This document shows positions 17,535 to 26,564 of a stretch of DNA of 64,000 nucleotides, in pieces. Source of the stretch: Ohtaekwangia koreensis (GTDB lineage: Bacteria > Bacteroidota > Bacteroidia > Cytophagales > Cyclobacteriaceae). The notes beneath the pieces are model-generated. The model saw only the letters and a list, made by a program, of their open reading frames with translations. It did not search any database and was not told where the DNA came from. The position numbers and the translations under genes are program-made. Positions within the stretch are counted from its first letter, which is position 1. Every line of letters starts with the position of its first letter. Location of the stretch: the NCBI RefSeq assembly GCF_900167975.1, contig NZ_FUZU01000001.1:3123331-3187330 (forward strand). The letters run 5' to 3'.

Positions 17535-19991
17535 TTAGTTGCCAACTTGCTGGCCGTTCTCAAAACTCCAATCGTTGTTGTAGAAACCGGCAAGCTTAAC
17601 AGCCTTTGCACCGTCCTTCAACATGTCCGTTGTAAAGATCAGGTAATCCGGAAAACCGCTTCCGGCAGCAAAGTACTGGTTAGCCTCTGTTGCTTGCATA
17701 CCAGAAAGTCCCGTACCGCTGATAACACCCACCGATGCAATTTCACTATCGGCGCGTGGCCAGGTGAAGTATGCGGCGAGGTTATCGCCCGTATACTGCT
17801 TCCCTCCTGCTTTGATACTTCCCCGCTGCACCGTAATAGGACAATTCGCCAGTAATTTTTTCCACGCAGTGTTGGTCGTTGCATTGCCATACAGAATGAC
17901 TCCACGATCGCGGTATGCAGCGGCACTGAATTCTTTGTCGGCTATGATATCAATTGCTCCATTGCCACGGTAGTACCAAACTTCCGCATCATAACGGGCT
18001 TTGTTATACGACCACTCGTTTTCTGCCTTGGTACCGGCTGTGCTATATACAAAGACCATTTTATGATTAAAGGCTTCTTTGAACGATCCATTGCGATTGA
18101 TCCCTTTATGTTTTGGATCAGGCTTGACCCCTATTTTCCAGGCTCCCTGTTTCTGAAGATATACTATATCATTTGCTGACTTAACCGTATACTGCACAGA
18201 CGCAAGGCTATCCAGTGTAATCGTCAAGGTTGTATTGGGTTTGAAATCCTCTAACGAGAAGGCTAGTACGGATACATTTTCAGTTGTCCCCGTGATTGCA
18301 TTTTTCTTTTTGTTACGTTTGAGCTTTATGCGGCTATATTTAAACGAATGCTCCTGTTGCAGTATCGATGCCCAATGAAATTGTGACGATATAGCCGTGC
18401 TTGCCGTAGTGAAGTCTACTACATTGATTGCACTGTCGTCTGGTATAGTATGCCAGTTAAAGTAATCAAAGATAGGCGGCCAGTCAACGCTCTCGTTTCC
18501 GAACCAATGCGATCCCCCTGGATATTCATAATAGCTGAAGTCCTTATGAAATGTACCCAACAGGGCTCTCATCTGACGCGCATAATCTACGGATACAACT
18601 TTATCGCTGTCTCCATGATGTATATATATACCTGCCGTTTTATAGTTCTGTGCCAGTTCAATCACATTGCTCGGATTGCTCGCCTGCAATAAAAGATTCT
18701 CTGCATCCGATGCACCTTGTCCTGGAATTTTACCATCGGCAGATCCATATCCTGTCAAGGTTGGATATCCCGCACACGGAGCGATGGCTGCCCACTTGCC
18801 GGGATACGTTGCACCCAGATACCACGTGCCATGACCACCCATGGAATGTCCCGTAAGGTATATATGATGGGGCTCCGGTGTATACTTCTTCTTAGCATGT
18901 TCAAGCACTTCGAGGGCATCCAGACGCCCCCAGTCTTCCCAGTTAAAACCACGTGGACGTCTGTTGGTTGGAGCTACCAATACTCCCCAGCTTTTAGGCT
19001 GATATGCTTTCGCCTGACCGATCGCTTCTACACCGGCACCGTGTACGGATAAAAATAATGCAGGTTGTTTACCATCGGGTTTACTCTGTGGCGCCACACC
19101 GTAATATTGAATGCTTCCATCTATAGCGCTCACAAATGTATTGCTGTAATGATCTTCGGAATTAACCGCCTCAATTGTAACCGGTCGCTCATCGAGAAGT
19201 TTTCCTTTCTCCGTTAACTTTAATGAACATGTATAGCTGTTCTTTTGCTTGACGCCTGTAGCATCCAAACGGAAGCCCACCTTCCGCGTTGCCATCGGAG
19301 GTATAGCGGGTAATGTTGTGTTACGCTCCTTCCCTGCCAGTACACTGGTAATCGAGAGGTTGGTCAACGTTTTATCAGTACCGTTAATAACGACTACAGC
19401 GCCCCACAGTTCTTCTGAAGTTTTATCAAGCAAGACGTATGGTAGTGTCGGATCAGTGGTATTTATAGCGATGAATTTTTCCGGAAATAACAGGTGTGTA
19501 CTCACACCCTGCCACCGTGCCCAGCGCGAACAACGGATCAATATTTCATTCACACCCTTCTTAAGCTTTACAGGGATGTACAGGTAGCCATGCCAGTATA
19601 TATCTCCGGCGTGTGGCACACCATTTACATAAAGCATGTTATGCCCCATCACGTGAAGCAATGCAGACTGCTCTTCTTTGGAATCGTATGTGAGGTATAT
19701 ATAGCCGTTGGAGAGCATTTCATTTTTAAACAAACCCGCTGTATCTGCTTCCAGCGGTTTCCAGGTAATGTCCTTGCCCTGGTCATTTGTAAATATAGTT
19801 TGCCCGGCAGCGGGCTGTTTCATTGTACCAGTGTACAACTGGTGGGCTAACAGGTCTTTGACCAATGCCTCGCGTCCATATTGATGGACAGGCCCTGCAA
19901 CCAAACCGTTTGTGAATGAATGTGTTCGTTGAGCCTGAGCGGTTAAGAAATAAAAACAAAATATACAGACAAGTGTAATGTGTTTACGCAT
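17535..19991 (-). CDS. Secreted alpha/beta hydrolase, prolyl-oligopeptidase/esterase type
   Basis: The 818-residue protein starts at the ATG 19991; the open frame also allows a TTG one codon earlier. A signal peptide (CFYFLTAQAQ) is followed by a beta-rich N-terminal region, a catalytic alpha/beta domain at about 310-520 and a C-terminal beta region. The triad is visible: Ser in TGHSMGGHG, Asp in IHHGDSDKVV and His in YPGGSHWFG. This group includes secreted peptidases and polysaccharide esterases; the flanking long beta domains favour an esterase or dipeptidyl-peptidase-like enzyme acting outside the cytoplasm, but the substrate is not known. It is monocistronic, between the hairpin at 17446 and the divergent SRPBCC gene. 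Confidence 0.85.
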   Translation of the reverse strand: MRKHITLVCIFCFYFLTAQAQRTHSFTNGLVAGPVHQYGREALVKDLLAHQLYTGTMKQPAAGQTIFTNDQGKDITWKPLEADTAGLFKNEMLSNGYIYLTYDSKEEQSALLHVMGHNMLYVNGVPHAGDIYWHGYLYIPVKLKKGVNEILIRCSRWARWQGVSTHLLFPEKFIAINTTDPTLPYVLLDKTSEELWGAVVVINGTDKTLTNLSITSVLAGKERNTTLPAIPPMATRKVGFRLDATGVKQKNSYTCSLKLTEKGKLLDERPVTIEAVNSEDHYSNTFVSAIDGSIQYYGVAPQSKPDGKQPALFLSVHGAGVEAIGQAKAYQPKSWGVLVAPTNRRPRGFNWEDWGRLDALEVLEHAKKKYTPEPHHIYLTGHSMGGHGTWYLGATYPGKWAAIAPCAGYPTLTGYGSADGKIPGQGASDAENLLLQASNPSNVIELAQNYKTAGIYIHHGDSDKVVSVDYARQMRALLGTFHKDFSYYEYPGGSHWFGNESVDWPPIFDYFNWHTIPDDSAINVVDFTTASTAISSQFHWASILQQEHSFKYSRIKLKRNKKKNAITGTTENVSVLAFSLEDFKPNTTLTITLDSLASVQYTVKSANDIVYLQKQGAWKIGVKPDPKHKGINRNGSFKEAFNHKMVFVYSTAGTKAENEWSYNKARYDAEVWYYRGNGAIDIIADKEFSAAAYRDRGVILYGNATTNTAWKKLLANCPITVQRGSIKAGGKQYTGDNLAAYFTWPRADSEIASVGVISGTGLSGMQATEANQYFAAGSGFPDYLIFTTDMLKDGAKAVKLAGFYNNDWSFENGQQVGN

Positions 19992-20254
19992 CAATTCTAT
20001 TTATATGGTGAAACATGAGTCGCAAATTGTTACCAAGTGGGTGAAGTTTCAGTTGGGATTTACACGGGTGGAATAAAAACTATGAGACAGGCATTTCGTT
20101 TTCCTTTTTCCGTGTATCGTTTCCGGTGTCTGAAAGGCGTTCTTGTTAAAACCGTAAATTCAAAACGCCTTAATCTTCAGTTCCTGCTGACATAGGGCTG
20201 TCACTTGCCACCTGGTTCTTTGTGCTCGAAGAGAAATTTAACCCCAAATAGATT

Positions 20255-20704
20255 ATGGACAAAGAACTGATTATTAAAAACAGCATCGAGATCGATGCTC
20301 CCGCTGCCAAGGTTTGGGACGCGCTGGTTAATCCTGCGCAAACAAAAAAGTATATGTACGGCTGTGAACCTATTACTGATTGGAAGCCCGGAAGTGAAAT
20401 GTTGTGGAAAGGAGTTTTTGACGGGCAGGAAATGGTTGCTGTTAAAGGGCACATTATAGATATCAGAGACAAGAGTTTTCTCGTCTATACTACATTTGAT
20501 CCCAACTCCACAACGGAGGATCTACCCGAAAACTATGCAACCGTAACGTATACACTTTCAGAAGCAAAAGGAAAGACCACCTTTACGGTAACACAGGGGG
20601 ATTTTGCCAAGCTTGCCGATGGCGAAAAGAGGTATAAGGATGCAACGAATGATGGTGGTTGGGGACCTCTTCTTGAACAGATCAAGCGTATCGCAGAAGA
20701 CTGA
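20255..20704 (+). CDS. SRPBCC (AHSA1/START-like) protein
   Basis: The 149-residue cytoplasmic protein shows the family pattern: KNSIEIDAPAAKVWDALVNP at the start, a central YGCEPITDWKPGSEMLWKG and a C-terminal amphipathic helix GWGPLLEQIKRIAE. The fold is a hydrophobic cavity that binds lipids or small aromatic ligands, and AHSA1 relatives are often called activators of Hsp90 ATPase by annotation only. The exact ligand is unknown. It is divergent from the hydrolase gene and 132 bp ahead of the YHS gene. Confidence 0.88.
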   Translation: MDKELIIKNSIEIDAPAAKVWDALVNPAQTKKYMYGCEPITDWKPGSEMLWKGVFDGQEMVAVKGHIIDIRDKSFLVYTTFDPNSTTEDLPENYATVTYTLSEAKGKTTFTVTQGDFAKLADGEKRYKDATNDGGWGPLLEQIKRIAED

Positions 20705-20803
20705 CCTGAACTCTTTTTGACGCGCAAAATGGAAAATGATCGTGCAGAAGTTATTCTGTTAAATTAGTCGCCAAAGCTCGGAAGCATGTATTTTACAGTG
20801 CTT

Positions 20804-20811
20804 TATCTTTG
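20804..20811 (+). promoter_or_regulatory. Candidate -7 promoter element for the YHS gene
   Basis: TATCTTTG matches TAnnTTTG 25 bases before the ATG at 20837. A -33 element is not clear. Confidence 0.4.
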
Positions 20812-20836
20812 AAGTCTGATCATCTGAATACTCTAC

Positions 20837-21295
20837 ATGAAAATCTACACTACAATCATCCTGGCATTTCTTTGCCTGAATGTTTTCGCACAAGCCGAAA
20901 ATGCTACCCGCCTCCGGAATTTTAACAATGATAATGGTATTGCTATTAAAGACTTTGATCCGGTAAGTTACTTTAAAGGTAAAGCTGCGAAAGGAACAGA
21001 AAAATTTGCCCATACTTATAAAGGACTCACATACTATTTTGTGAACAACGAAAATCTTGAAGAGTTTAAAAAATCTCCTTCGAAGTATGAACCAGCGTAT
21101 GGCGGATGGTGCGCTTACCATATGTCTGTAGACGGGCAGCGTGTTCGTGTTGATCCTTCAACCTTCAAGATCATTAACGGTAAAGTATATTTGTTCTCCA
21201 ACTTTAATGGCAAGAATTACCTTCGTGCGTGGGAACAAAACGAAAAGAAATACAAGGAATCTGCTGATAAGCTTTGGATCAAGAAAATGCACTGA
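20837..21295 (+). CDS. Secreted YHS-domain protein
   Basis: The 152-residue product has a signal peptide (CLNVFAQA) and a YHS domain: IAIKDFDPVSYF, GLTYYFVNNENLEEFKKSP and YEPAYGGWCAYHMS. YHS domains bind metals, probably copper, and are common in metal transport and in small periplasmic proteins of this phylum. The family Cys and His (WCAYH) are present. A bidirectional terminator follows. Confidence 0.9.
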   Translation: MKIYTTIILAFLCLNVFAQAENATRLRNFNNDNGIAIKDFDPVSYFKGKAAKGTEKFAHTYKGLTYYFVNNENLEEFKKSPSKYEPAYGGWCAYHMSVDGQRVRVDPSTFKIINGKVYLFSNFNGKNYLRAWEQNEKKYKESADKLWIKKMH

Positions 21296-21330
21296 TCCTC
21301 ATTATCAAGTATATATTCTTTAGGCATAAG

Positions 21331-21385
21331 AAAAAAAGACACAGAATTTACAGATCGTCATTCCGTTGTTCTGTGTCTTTTTTTT
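21331..21385. terminator. Bidirectional terminator between YHS and molybdenum-hydroxylase genes
   Basis: AAAAAAAGACACAGAA (21331-21346) pairs with TTCTGTGTCTTTTTTT (21369-21384). The long A/T runs serve both convergent genes. Confidence 0.9.
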
Positions 21386-21406
21386 AATGGATTTTCGATA
21401 TATATA

Positions 21407-23578
21407 CTATAAACGCTCTCCCAGATTTACACCTTTCAGCTCTTCTTGCTTTGTAAAGGGTTGATTGTAGAGACGTTTGCCGGTTGCTTTAAATAATGCA
21501 TTTGCCACGGCTCCTCCTGTCGGTGGAAGCGCAGGCTCTCCAAGGCCTGTTGGTGCTATACCATTGTTTATAAAATGTACATCGATCTCCGGAATCTCTT
21601 TCATTCGGATAAGACGGTACGTATTAAAGTTCTTTTGTTCGGTAACTCCATCTTTGAAAGTAAGATTGCTATAGAGCGCATGTCCCAAGCCATCTACTAT
21701 ACCTCCCCTCACCTGCTGATACGCTCCACTAAGGTTTACAACAACACCACAATCGGCAGCGGCATATATTTTCTCAAGTACGGGCTTGCCTTTCTTCATG
21801 CTGATCTCTGCAACTTGTGCTACATATGAACGATGTGAGAAATATACACTGAAGCCTTGCGCTACATCTTTCTTCTTTCCCCATTGTGATTTTTCTGCCG
21901 CCGTAGTGATCACAGCCTTCATTCTGTCGATGTCATACTTAACAGCACCTACCGGTGATTGCTTGGCTTTGTCCAGCAATGCAAGTCTGAATGCTATAGG
22001 ATCTTGCTTCACCGCGGATGCCACCTCGTCCAGAAATGCCTGCTCTGCGAATGCAAGAAAGTTAGTGATGGGCGCACGCCATGCACCCGTTGTTATAGGC
22101 GATTTATGTTCAACGGATTCGATGAGTATATTTTCCACGGCTCCGGATGGAAAGTTATCTTCGCGTGTTGTGTTACCGGCATTGATTCCAACTCCTTTTA
22201 GTTTATAGCCGATCATATTTCCATTGGTATCGAGTGCCGCTTCGAATCTATAGCGCACCGCAGGCCTATAGCTTCCACCCGTCATATCATCTTCACGTGT
22301 CCAGATTACTTTTACCGGCGCTTTGACAATACTTGAAAGTTCAGCGGCCTCCAATACATAGTCTGCTTTTAACCTTCGGCCAAAACCGCCACCAAGGCGT
22401 GTCAGATCTACGGTCACTTGCTCGGGACTAAGCCCTAGTAATTTTGCTGTTTCGTTACGCGCCATCTCCGGAGTTTGTGTGGGGCCTATCAATTCAGCTC
22501 CATCCGCACGCACATGTGCAAAGAAATTCATAGGCTCCATGGGAGCGTGCGACAAGAACGGGCATTGGTATTCACGCGATATAACTTTGGCTGCATTCTT
22601 AAATGCCGTGTCCACATCACCATCCTTACGTTTAACAACGGCATCTTTACTCTCGAGCAGCTCCTTGAACAAACGGTCATGATCCAGTGTACTCTCAATA
22701 GCGCCTTCCGCCTCGTATTCAACTTTTAATACTTTGCGAGCTTTATTTACCTGCCATGTAGATTTACCTACTATAGCTACATTATTTTTAAAGGTAACAA
22801 CGGCAGTTATACCAGGCATACCTTTCGCAGCAGCAGCGTCTACTGATTTTATTTTCATACCAAATGCCTGCGGGCGCTGGATCATCGCGAACAACATTCC
22901 TTCACGGTAAAAATCCAATCCATACAGTGGCTTGCCGGTAATCATTTCGTGATTATCAACATTGCGTATAGGGGTACCGATAAGTTTGAAGTCCTTGATG
23001 TCTTTCAGTTTTACATCGGTAGGTATAGCAACGTTGGAAGCTTCCGCAGCAAGCTCTCCATAACTCAGCTTACGACCACTCTCTATATGTTGTACTATAC
23101 TTTTATCAGCAACCAAGGTGGTAGCTGGAACATTCCATCGCTTTGCAGCAGCTTCTACCAGCATGTGTCGCGCTGTAGCACCAGCTTTGCGTAAACGCTC
23201 CCATGAATGTGGAATTGCTCCACTTCCACCGGTAACCTGTCGCTCAAATTTCTTCGTGTCCAAAGGAGCCTGCATTACTTTTACATTCGTCCAATCTGCA
23301 TCGAGCTCTTCAGCAACAATCATTGGAAACGAAGTTTTTATATTCTGACCCAGTTCAGGATTGGGAGAGAATATAGTAATGATACCATCGGGTGCGATGG
23401 ACAGATAGCTATTAAAATCAACCGCTCCCAAAGGTATATTTGCAGCATCGCTGATCACTTCCATAGAAGCAGAAGTTGCATCTGCGCTCGCCCAATGAAA
23501 TCCCAGCAATAAGCCACCACTCGCGGTAGCTGCCATCTTGAGGAAATCACGTCTGTTTGTTTTAGGAATTATAGCCAT
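21407..23578 (-). CDS. Molybdopterin-dependent hydroxylase large subunit (IorB-like)
   Basis: The 723-residue protein is the xanthine dehydrogenase-family molybdenum subunit of the isoquinoline-1-oxidoreductase type. It has a Tat signal (NRRDFLKMAATASGG), so the folded enzyme is exported with its cofactor. Family hallmarks include GGFGRRLKADY, GAWRAPITN and the C-terminal GLGEPALPPTGGAVANA, whose Glu is in the place of the base catalyst. The electron acceptor subunit is the 2Fe-2S protein encoded three bases upstream. A c-type cytochrome subunit often accompanies such periplasmic enzymes but is absent here, so the electron outlet is unknown. The physiological substrate, an aldehyde or N-heterocycle, cannot be predicted. 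Confidence 0.92.
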   Translation of the reverse strand: MAIIPKTNRRDFLKMAATASGGLLLGFHWASADATSASMEVISDAANIPLGAVDFNSYLSIAPDGIITIFSPNPELGQNIKTSFPMIVAEELDADWTNVKVMQAPLDTKKFERQVTGGSGAIPHSWERLRKAGATARHMLVEAAAKRWNVPATTLVADKSIVQHIESGRKLSYGELAAEASNVAIPTDVKLKDIKDFKLIGTPIRNVDNHEMITGKPLYGLDFYREGMLFAMIQRPQAFGMKIKSVDAAAAKGMPGITAVVTFKNNVAIVGKSTWQVNKARKVLKVEYEAEGAIESTLDHDRLFKELLESKDAVVKRKDGDVDTAFKNAAKVISREYQCPFLSHAPMEPMNFFAHVRADGAELIGPTQTPEMARNETAKLLGLSPEQVTVDLTRLGGGFGRRLKADYVLEAAELSSIVKAPVKVIWTREDDMTGGSYRPAVRYRFEAALDTNGNMIGYKLKGVGINAGNTTREDNFPSGAVENILIESVEHKSPITTGAWRAPITNFLAFAEQAFLDEVASAVKQDPIAFRLALLDKAKQSPVGAVKYDIDRMKAVITTAAEKSQWGKKKDVAQGFSVYFSHRSYVAQVAEISMKKGKPVLEKIYAAADCGVVVNLSGAYQQVRGGIVDGLGHALYSNLTFKDGVTEQKNFNTYRLIRMKEIPEIDVHFINNGIAPTGLGEPALPPTGGAVANALFKATGKRLYNQPFTKQEELKGVNLGERL

Positions 23579-23581
23579 ACC

Positions 23582-24043
23582 TTATTTTACTTTTGAAGAT
23601 GCCAGAATGATCGCTTCACGAATACGGTGATAGGTTCCACACCGGCAGATGTTACCGTTCATGGCAGTATATATTTGCTCTTCTGTTGGTTTGGGATTTT
23701 TTGCAAGAAGCGCAGATGCAGACATGATCTGTCCTGCCTGGCAATACCCGCACTGTGCTACATCTACTTCATCCCACGCCTGTTGCACAGGATGATTTCC
23801 CCCAACGGATAGTCCTTCAATGGTTGTCACTTTATTTGTTCCTACAGCAGAGACTGGTATAGAACATGAACGAACCGCATTGCCATTGAGATGTACCGTA
23901 CATGCACCACACTGCGCGATGCCACAACCATACTTGGTGCCGACCAGTCCGAAGTTATCACGCAACACCCAAAGCAGCGGAGTATCTGCCTCAACATCGG
24001 CCTCGAAACTCTGCCCGTTAATTTGCAATTTGTAATGAGCCAT
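23582..24043 (-). CDS. 2Fe-2S subunit of the molybdenum hydroxylase (IorA-like)
   Basis: The 153-residue protein carries both 2Fe-2S cluster motifs: plant-ferredoxin type ([10 protein letters not shown] plus the earlier Cys near 40) and the all-helical [10 protein letters not shown] with NICRCGTY. It passes electrons from the molybdenum centre. It lacks its own signal peptide, so it is probably exported by hitch-hiking on the Tat signal of the large subunit. The stop is three bases before the large-subunit start, in the usual small-to-large order. Confidence 0.93.
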   Translation of the reverse strand: MAHYKLQINGQSFEADVEADTPLLWVLRDNFGLVGTKYGCGIAQCGACTVHLNGNAVRSCSIPVSAVGTNKVTTIEGLSVGGNHPVQQAWDEVDVAQCGYCQAGQIMSASALLAKNPKPTEEQIYTAMNGNICRCGTYHRIREAIILASSKVK

Positions 24044-24216
24044 TCCCTTATGAATTTAGAAGTTGAAGGTAGCAAAATATCGGGGTCGATAATGTTTGAC
24101 CGTAGGTCATTTGGATGGATGGTAATATCTGTCTACCAGGCGGACTATTGCACCCCACAAGATGCAAATGAATGTATCTTATTTACCCTGACACACTACA
24201 CACCTCACATATAAAA

Positions 24217-24248
24217 AAAGCCCGGATGCATTTTTGCACCCAGGCTTT
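24217..24248 (-). terminator. Terminator after the T9SS sorting-domain remnant
   Basis: AAAGCCCGGATGCA pairs with TGCACCCAGGCTTT apart from two mismatches; on the minus strand it is followed by seven T. It sits just where a terminator would be if the remnant were the end of a full gene. Confidence 0.65.
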
Positions 24249-24270
24249 CCATTTGTCTGTAATAGGAATA

Positions 24271-24441
24271 AATTCTGATTACTTGAGATACTTCTGTACG
24301 AATAGCGGTTCCTGCTGTAACGACCAGTATATATAGTCCTGGCTTTTGTCCTGTGAGATCAAATTGTTTTGTTCCGGCACCTTCATATCGCGCTGTGAGA
24401 ATCTGGTACCGACTTTTTATTCTACTCATAACACACAGCAT
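24271..24441 (-). pseudogene. Orphan type-A T9SS C-terminal sorting-domain remnant
   Basis: The minus-strand frame encodes YEGAGTKQFDLTGQKPGLYI followed by LVVTAGTAIRTE and VSQVIRI. The pattern of G-x-x-x-x-x-LSG-x-x-x-GLY-x-hydrophobic and a final short basic-flanked strand is that of the Por-secretion type-A domain. The frame is closed upstream by a TGA within about 60 bases and no cargo domain precedes it, while the frame after VIRI runs on into unrelated sequence before the terminator. It is best read as the decayed end of a lost secreted-protein gene. It implies that the organism has, or had, a type IX secretion system. Confidence 0.6.
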
Positions 24442-24510
24442 GCTACGCTGGCATCAAATTTTAGAAACACGATCTGTTAAAATATTTCTAACATACTTTA
24501 CAACATCTCT

Positions 24511-24630
24511 ATGAACAACTTATTCCGCGGGCTTATTGCCGGCTACGGTGCCAAGAAACTTGGTGGTGGATGCTTCGGTACGATTATCGTTTTCATAATT
24601 ATATGGGTCGCATTAGGACAATGCAGCTAG
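24511..24630 (+). CDS. Small glycine-rich membrane peptide (39 aa)
   Basis: A short plus-strand frame encodes a peptide beginning MNNLFRGLIAGYGAKKLGGG and ending in a hydrophobic stretch and QCS. It has one amphipathic-to-transmembrane segment preceded by two lysines (AKKLGGGCFG). Similar tiny proteins are common in Bacteroidota. Function is unknown. It ends 2 bases before the convergent stop of the last eCIS cargo gene, which supports a real end point. Confidence 0.6.
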   Translation: MNNLFRGLIAGYGAKKLGGGCFGTIIVFIIIWVALGQCS

Positions 24631-24632
24631 CA

Positions 24633-26513
24633 TTACCTGCCACTTCCTCTCATCAATGAAAAAACCAGTTGGGCTGCGCTTACAACTTCCGAAGGGCATG
24701 TTGTGGGTGTATAGGCATCCGGTACCGTTTCATCATAAGGTTCCTGACGGGTAGTATCAAGCTGGAATACAATGGCGGCTCTTCGTAAAAGCGGGTATAT
24801 AACATCGGCTTGTTGTGCCGGGGTCATCCGTTGTAAACGCTGCGCCATCGCTTCGTCACGGTGAACAGACTCTGCGTCCTGGGTCATGAATTCACCCGTA
24901 GCGTGCGTTGCCAACGGATCGCCCTCAACGGTATCATTGGGGAGTGAGTATAATTCTCCATTACCAAGAGGCACAACGGAAAGTGCAGTTCCGGAAACAC
25001 ATGTACCGGTAGTCGCGAGCGAAGTACATATTTCCTGTAGTCTTTGCAAGGCTGCATTGGCCCGTGCTTCTGCCAGTGCTGTATTTCCCATGAAGGTGCT
25101 TCCTCTTCGTCTGGCGAGTGGCCCTTCCGGAGAAGTAAATCCTTGTATTTGTGTTACACGATAACCACCTCCCAACAACTGTTGTATGGCAACGAGGTTC
25201 GCCCTGCTTTGTGCAAGGTTAATGGTGTCTGTTGCGTAGTTAAAGTATATATACTTTGTGAGTATATCCGTTGAGGGAACTGTACGGGTTCGTGGTACAG
25301 TGTGTTCAGGAACCAGTTGTTCGCACACATACCGGGTTGTGATCCGCTGCGTTACAGAAGTACAATTGAATCTGTCCTGTCGGCGGCCTATAGTTCCGCC
25401 TACGTGTATCCCACCACTTACACCCGATCCGGTTCCGCCTTCTATATGTCCCCCGACATCAAGAGGCCCTAACTCAAAATCAAGACTGCCACGGCCACCG
25501 CTGACGCCTTGGGAGCTAAGTGTAATTTCTCCCCGGGCAGTTAAGCGAAATGTATCCGACTGTGCAATGACAACTTCCAGAAAAGGTGTTGCCTCGGCTC
25601 CCTGTAGTATTCCGGAGATCTCAGATGCGGGAGCGCCCCGTGTAATCGCCTCCAGTATTTGTTGCGCTACCTGGCGCGCTGCCTCTGGTATATTCGCGCC
25701 AAGCTGTACGTCACCTCGTAAATTATCTCTGCACCACGATAGTGTTACTGAAACGGTCTCTTCATTTGCATCCGCGCTCACGCGTGGACGCGGTATAGTT
25801 CTGCGCGTAGTCGTATTGATAACGCGTGTTACCCGGTAGGTTACACCTTCATGATTCACCTCTGCTGTGTTTGAACCGGTTACACGTGCGGAAGTTCGTT
25901 GTACAAGTTTTCCTGATCCTCCTTGTTGGATGGTATGCGTAAGCTCATGTGCCAGCAGATATCTCCCGGAAGAAGACTCTGGTGTATATTTTCCGGAATT
26001 AAAGTATATATCGTTTCCTACCGTGAATGCCTGCGCCTGGAGATCCGAAGATAGTTGTTCAGCATAATCTCCTGTGTGAATGCGAACGCCTGAAAAGTCA
26101 GCACCGAACCGGCTCTCCATAAAACTTTTGGTAGTAGTATCAAGTGTATTGCCACTCCCACGGGTTGACGCTATTTTTGCGCTTACAGGATCAGATGCAA
26201 CGGTGCTACCTCCTAACATTTCTTTTTTCTGTATAAAGGAAGCGAGCGGCTTACGTTGTGCCGTTTCCTCTTCCTCGCACTGCGAACATTTACGCTGTAT
26301 AAAACTACGCTCCGGCATGCGCATTACTTTATCAGCTATAGCATCCGCTTCAGTCTCCAACGGGTCATCTACTGCACCAATGGATAATTTACACTGAATG
26401 GGCAGCGGTGAGAAATATAGCGGCTCCGAATTATCCTGCAACGAACTCTGTGGTACTATAGCCGAAGCCGGGGAAGTGTTTGTTGGTGATGATTGCGTAG
26501 CGCGCTCCTGCAT
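24633..26513 (-). CDS. eCIS cargo with DUF4157 leader, Gly-rich segment and OmpA-like C-terminal domain
   Basis: The 626-residue protein opens with a Ser/Thr/Pro-rich segment and a CxxC acidic patch (CSQCEEEE, 76-83), then the shared RKPLASFIQKKE (about 87-98), then the DUF4157 domain ending in HELTH (189-193). DUF4157 proteins cluster with eCIS loci and are thought to be cargo delivered through the tube. Residues 335-378 are Gly-rich. Residues about 417-500 resemble an OmpA C-terminal domain (YIYFNYATDTINL, IQGFTSPEG), a fold that binds peptidoglycan. The rest is unassigned. It is the last gene of the locus. Peptidoglycan binding as targeting or activity is an inference. Confidence 0.8.
   Translation of the reverse strand: MQERATQSSPTNTSPASAIVPQSSLQDNSEPLYFSPLPIQCKLSIGAVDDPLETEADAIADKVMRMPERSFIQRKCSQCEEEETAQRKPLASFIQKKEMLGGSTVASDPVSAKIASTRGSGNTLDTTTKSFMESRFGADFSGVRIHTGDYAEQLSSDLQAQAFTVGNDIYFNSGKYTPESSSGRYLLAHELTHTIQQGGSGKLVQRTSARVTGSNTAEVNHEGVTYRVTRVINTTTRRTIPRPRVSADANEETVSVTLSWCRDNLRGDVQLGANIPEAARQVAQQILEAITRGAPASEISGILQGAEATPFLEVVIAQSDTFRLTARGEITLSSQGVSGGRGSLDFELGPLDVGGHIEGGTGSGVSGGIHVGGTIGRRQDRFNCTSVTQRITTRYVCEQLVPEHTVPRTRTVPSTDILTKYIYFNYATDTINLAQSRANLVAIQQLLGGGYRVTQIQGFTSPEGPLARRRGSTFMGNTALAEARANAALQRLQEICTSLATTGTCVSGTALSVVPLGNGELYSLPNDTVEGDPLATHATGEFMTQDAESVHRDEAMAQRLQRMTPAQQADVIYPLLRRAAIVFQLDTTRQEPYDETVPDAYTPTTCPSEVVSAAQLVFSLMRGSGR
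25923..26264 (-). repeat. DUF4157 leader repeat, copy 1 of 3
   Basis: The sequence coding for the DUF4157 leader is repeated at 28852-29190 and 30997-31341. Short stretches match at the DNA level, for example GAATTAAAGTATATATC in all three, and the protein segments share KSFMESRFG, FTVG and DIYFNSGKYTPES. The copies are diverged, so recent duplication is unlikely, but they could recombine to swap cargo bodies. Confidence 0.75.
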
Positions 26514-26564
26514 ACTATCTCTTTTAGAATCTATATATTATATTATATTTCAAACATTATATGC

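Noticed and set aside
25258-25839. 193-codon plus-strand open frame
   Set aside because: Antisense to the OmpA-like cargo gene; Pro/Ser/Arg-rich translation has no domain or signal.
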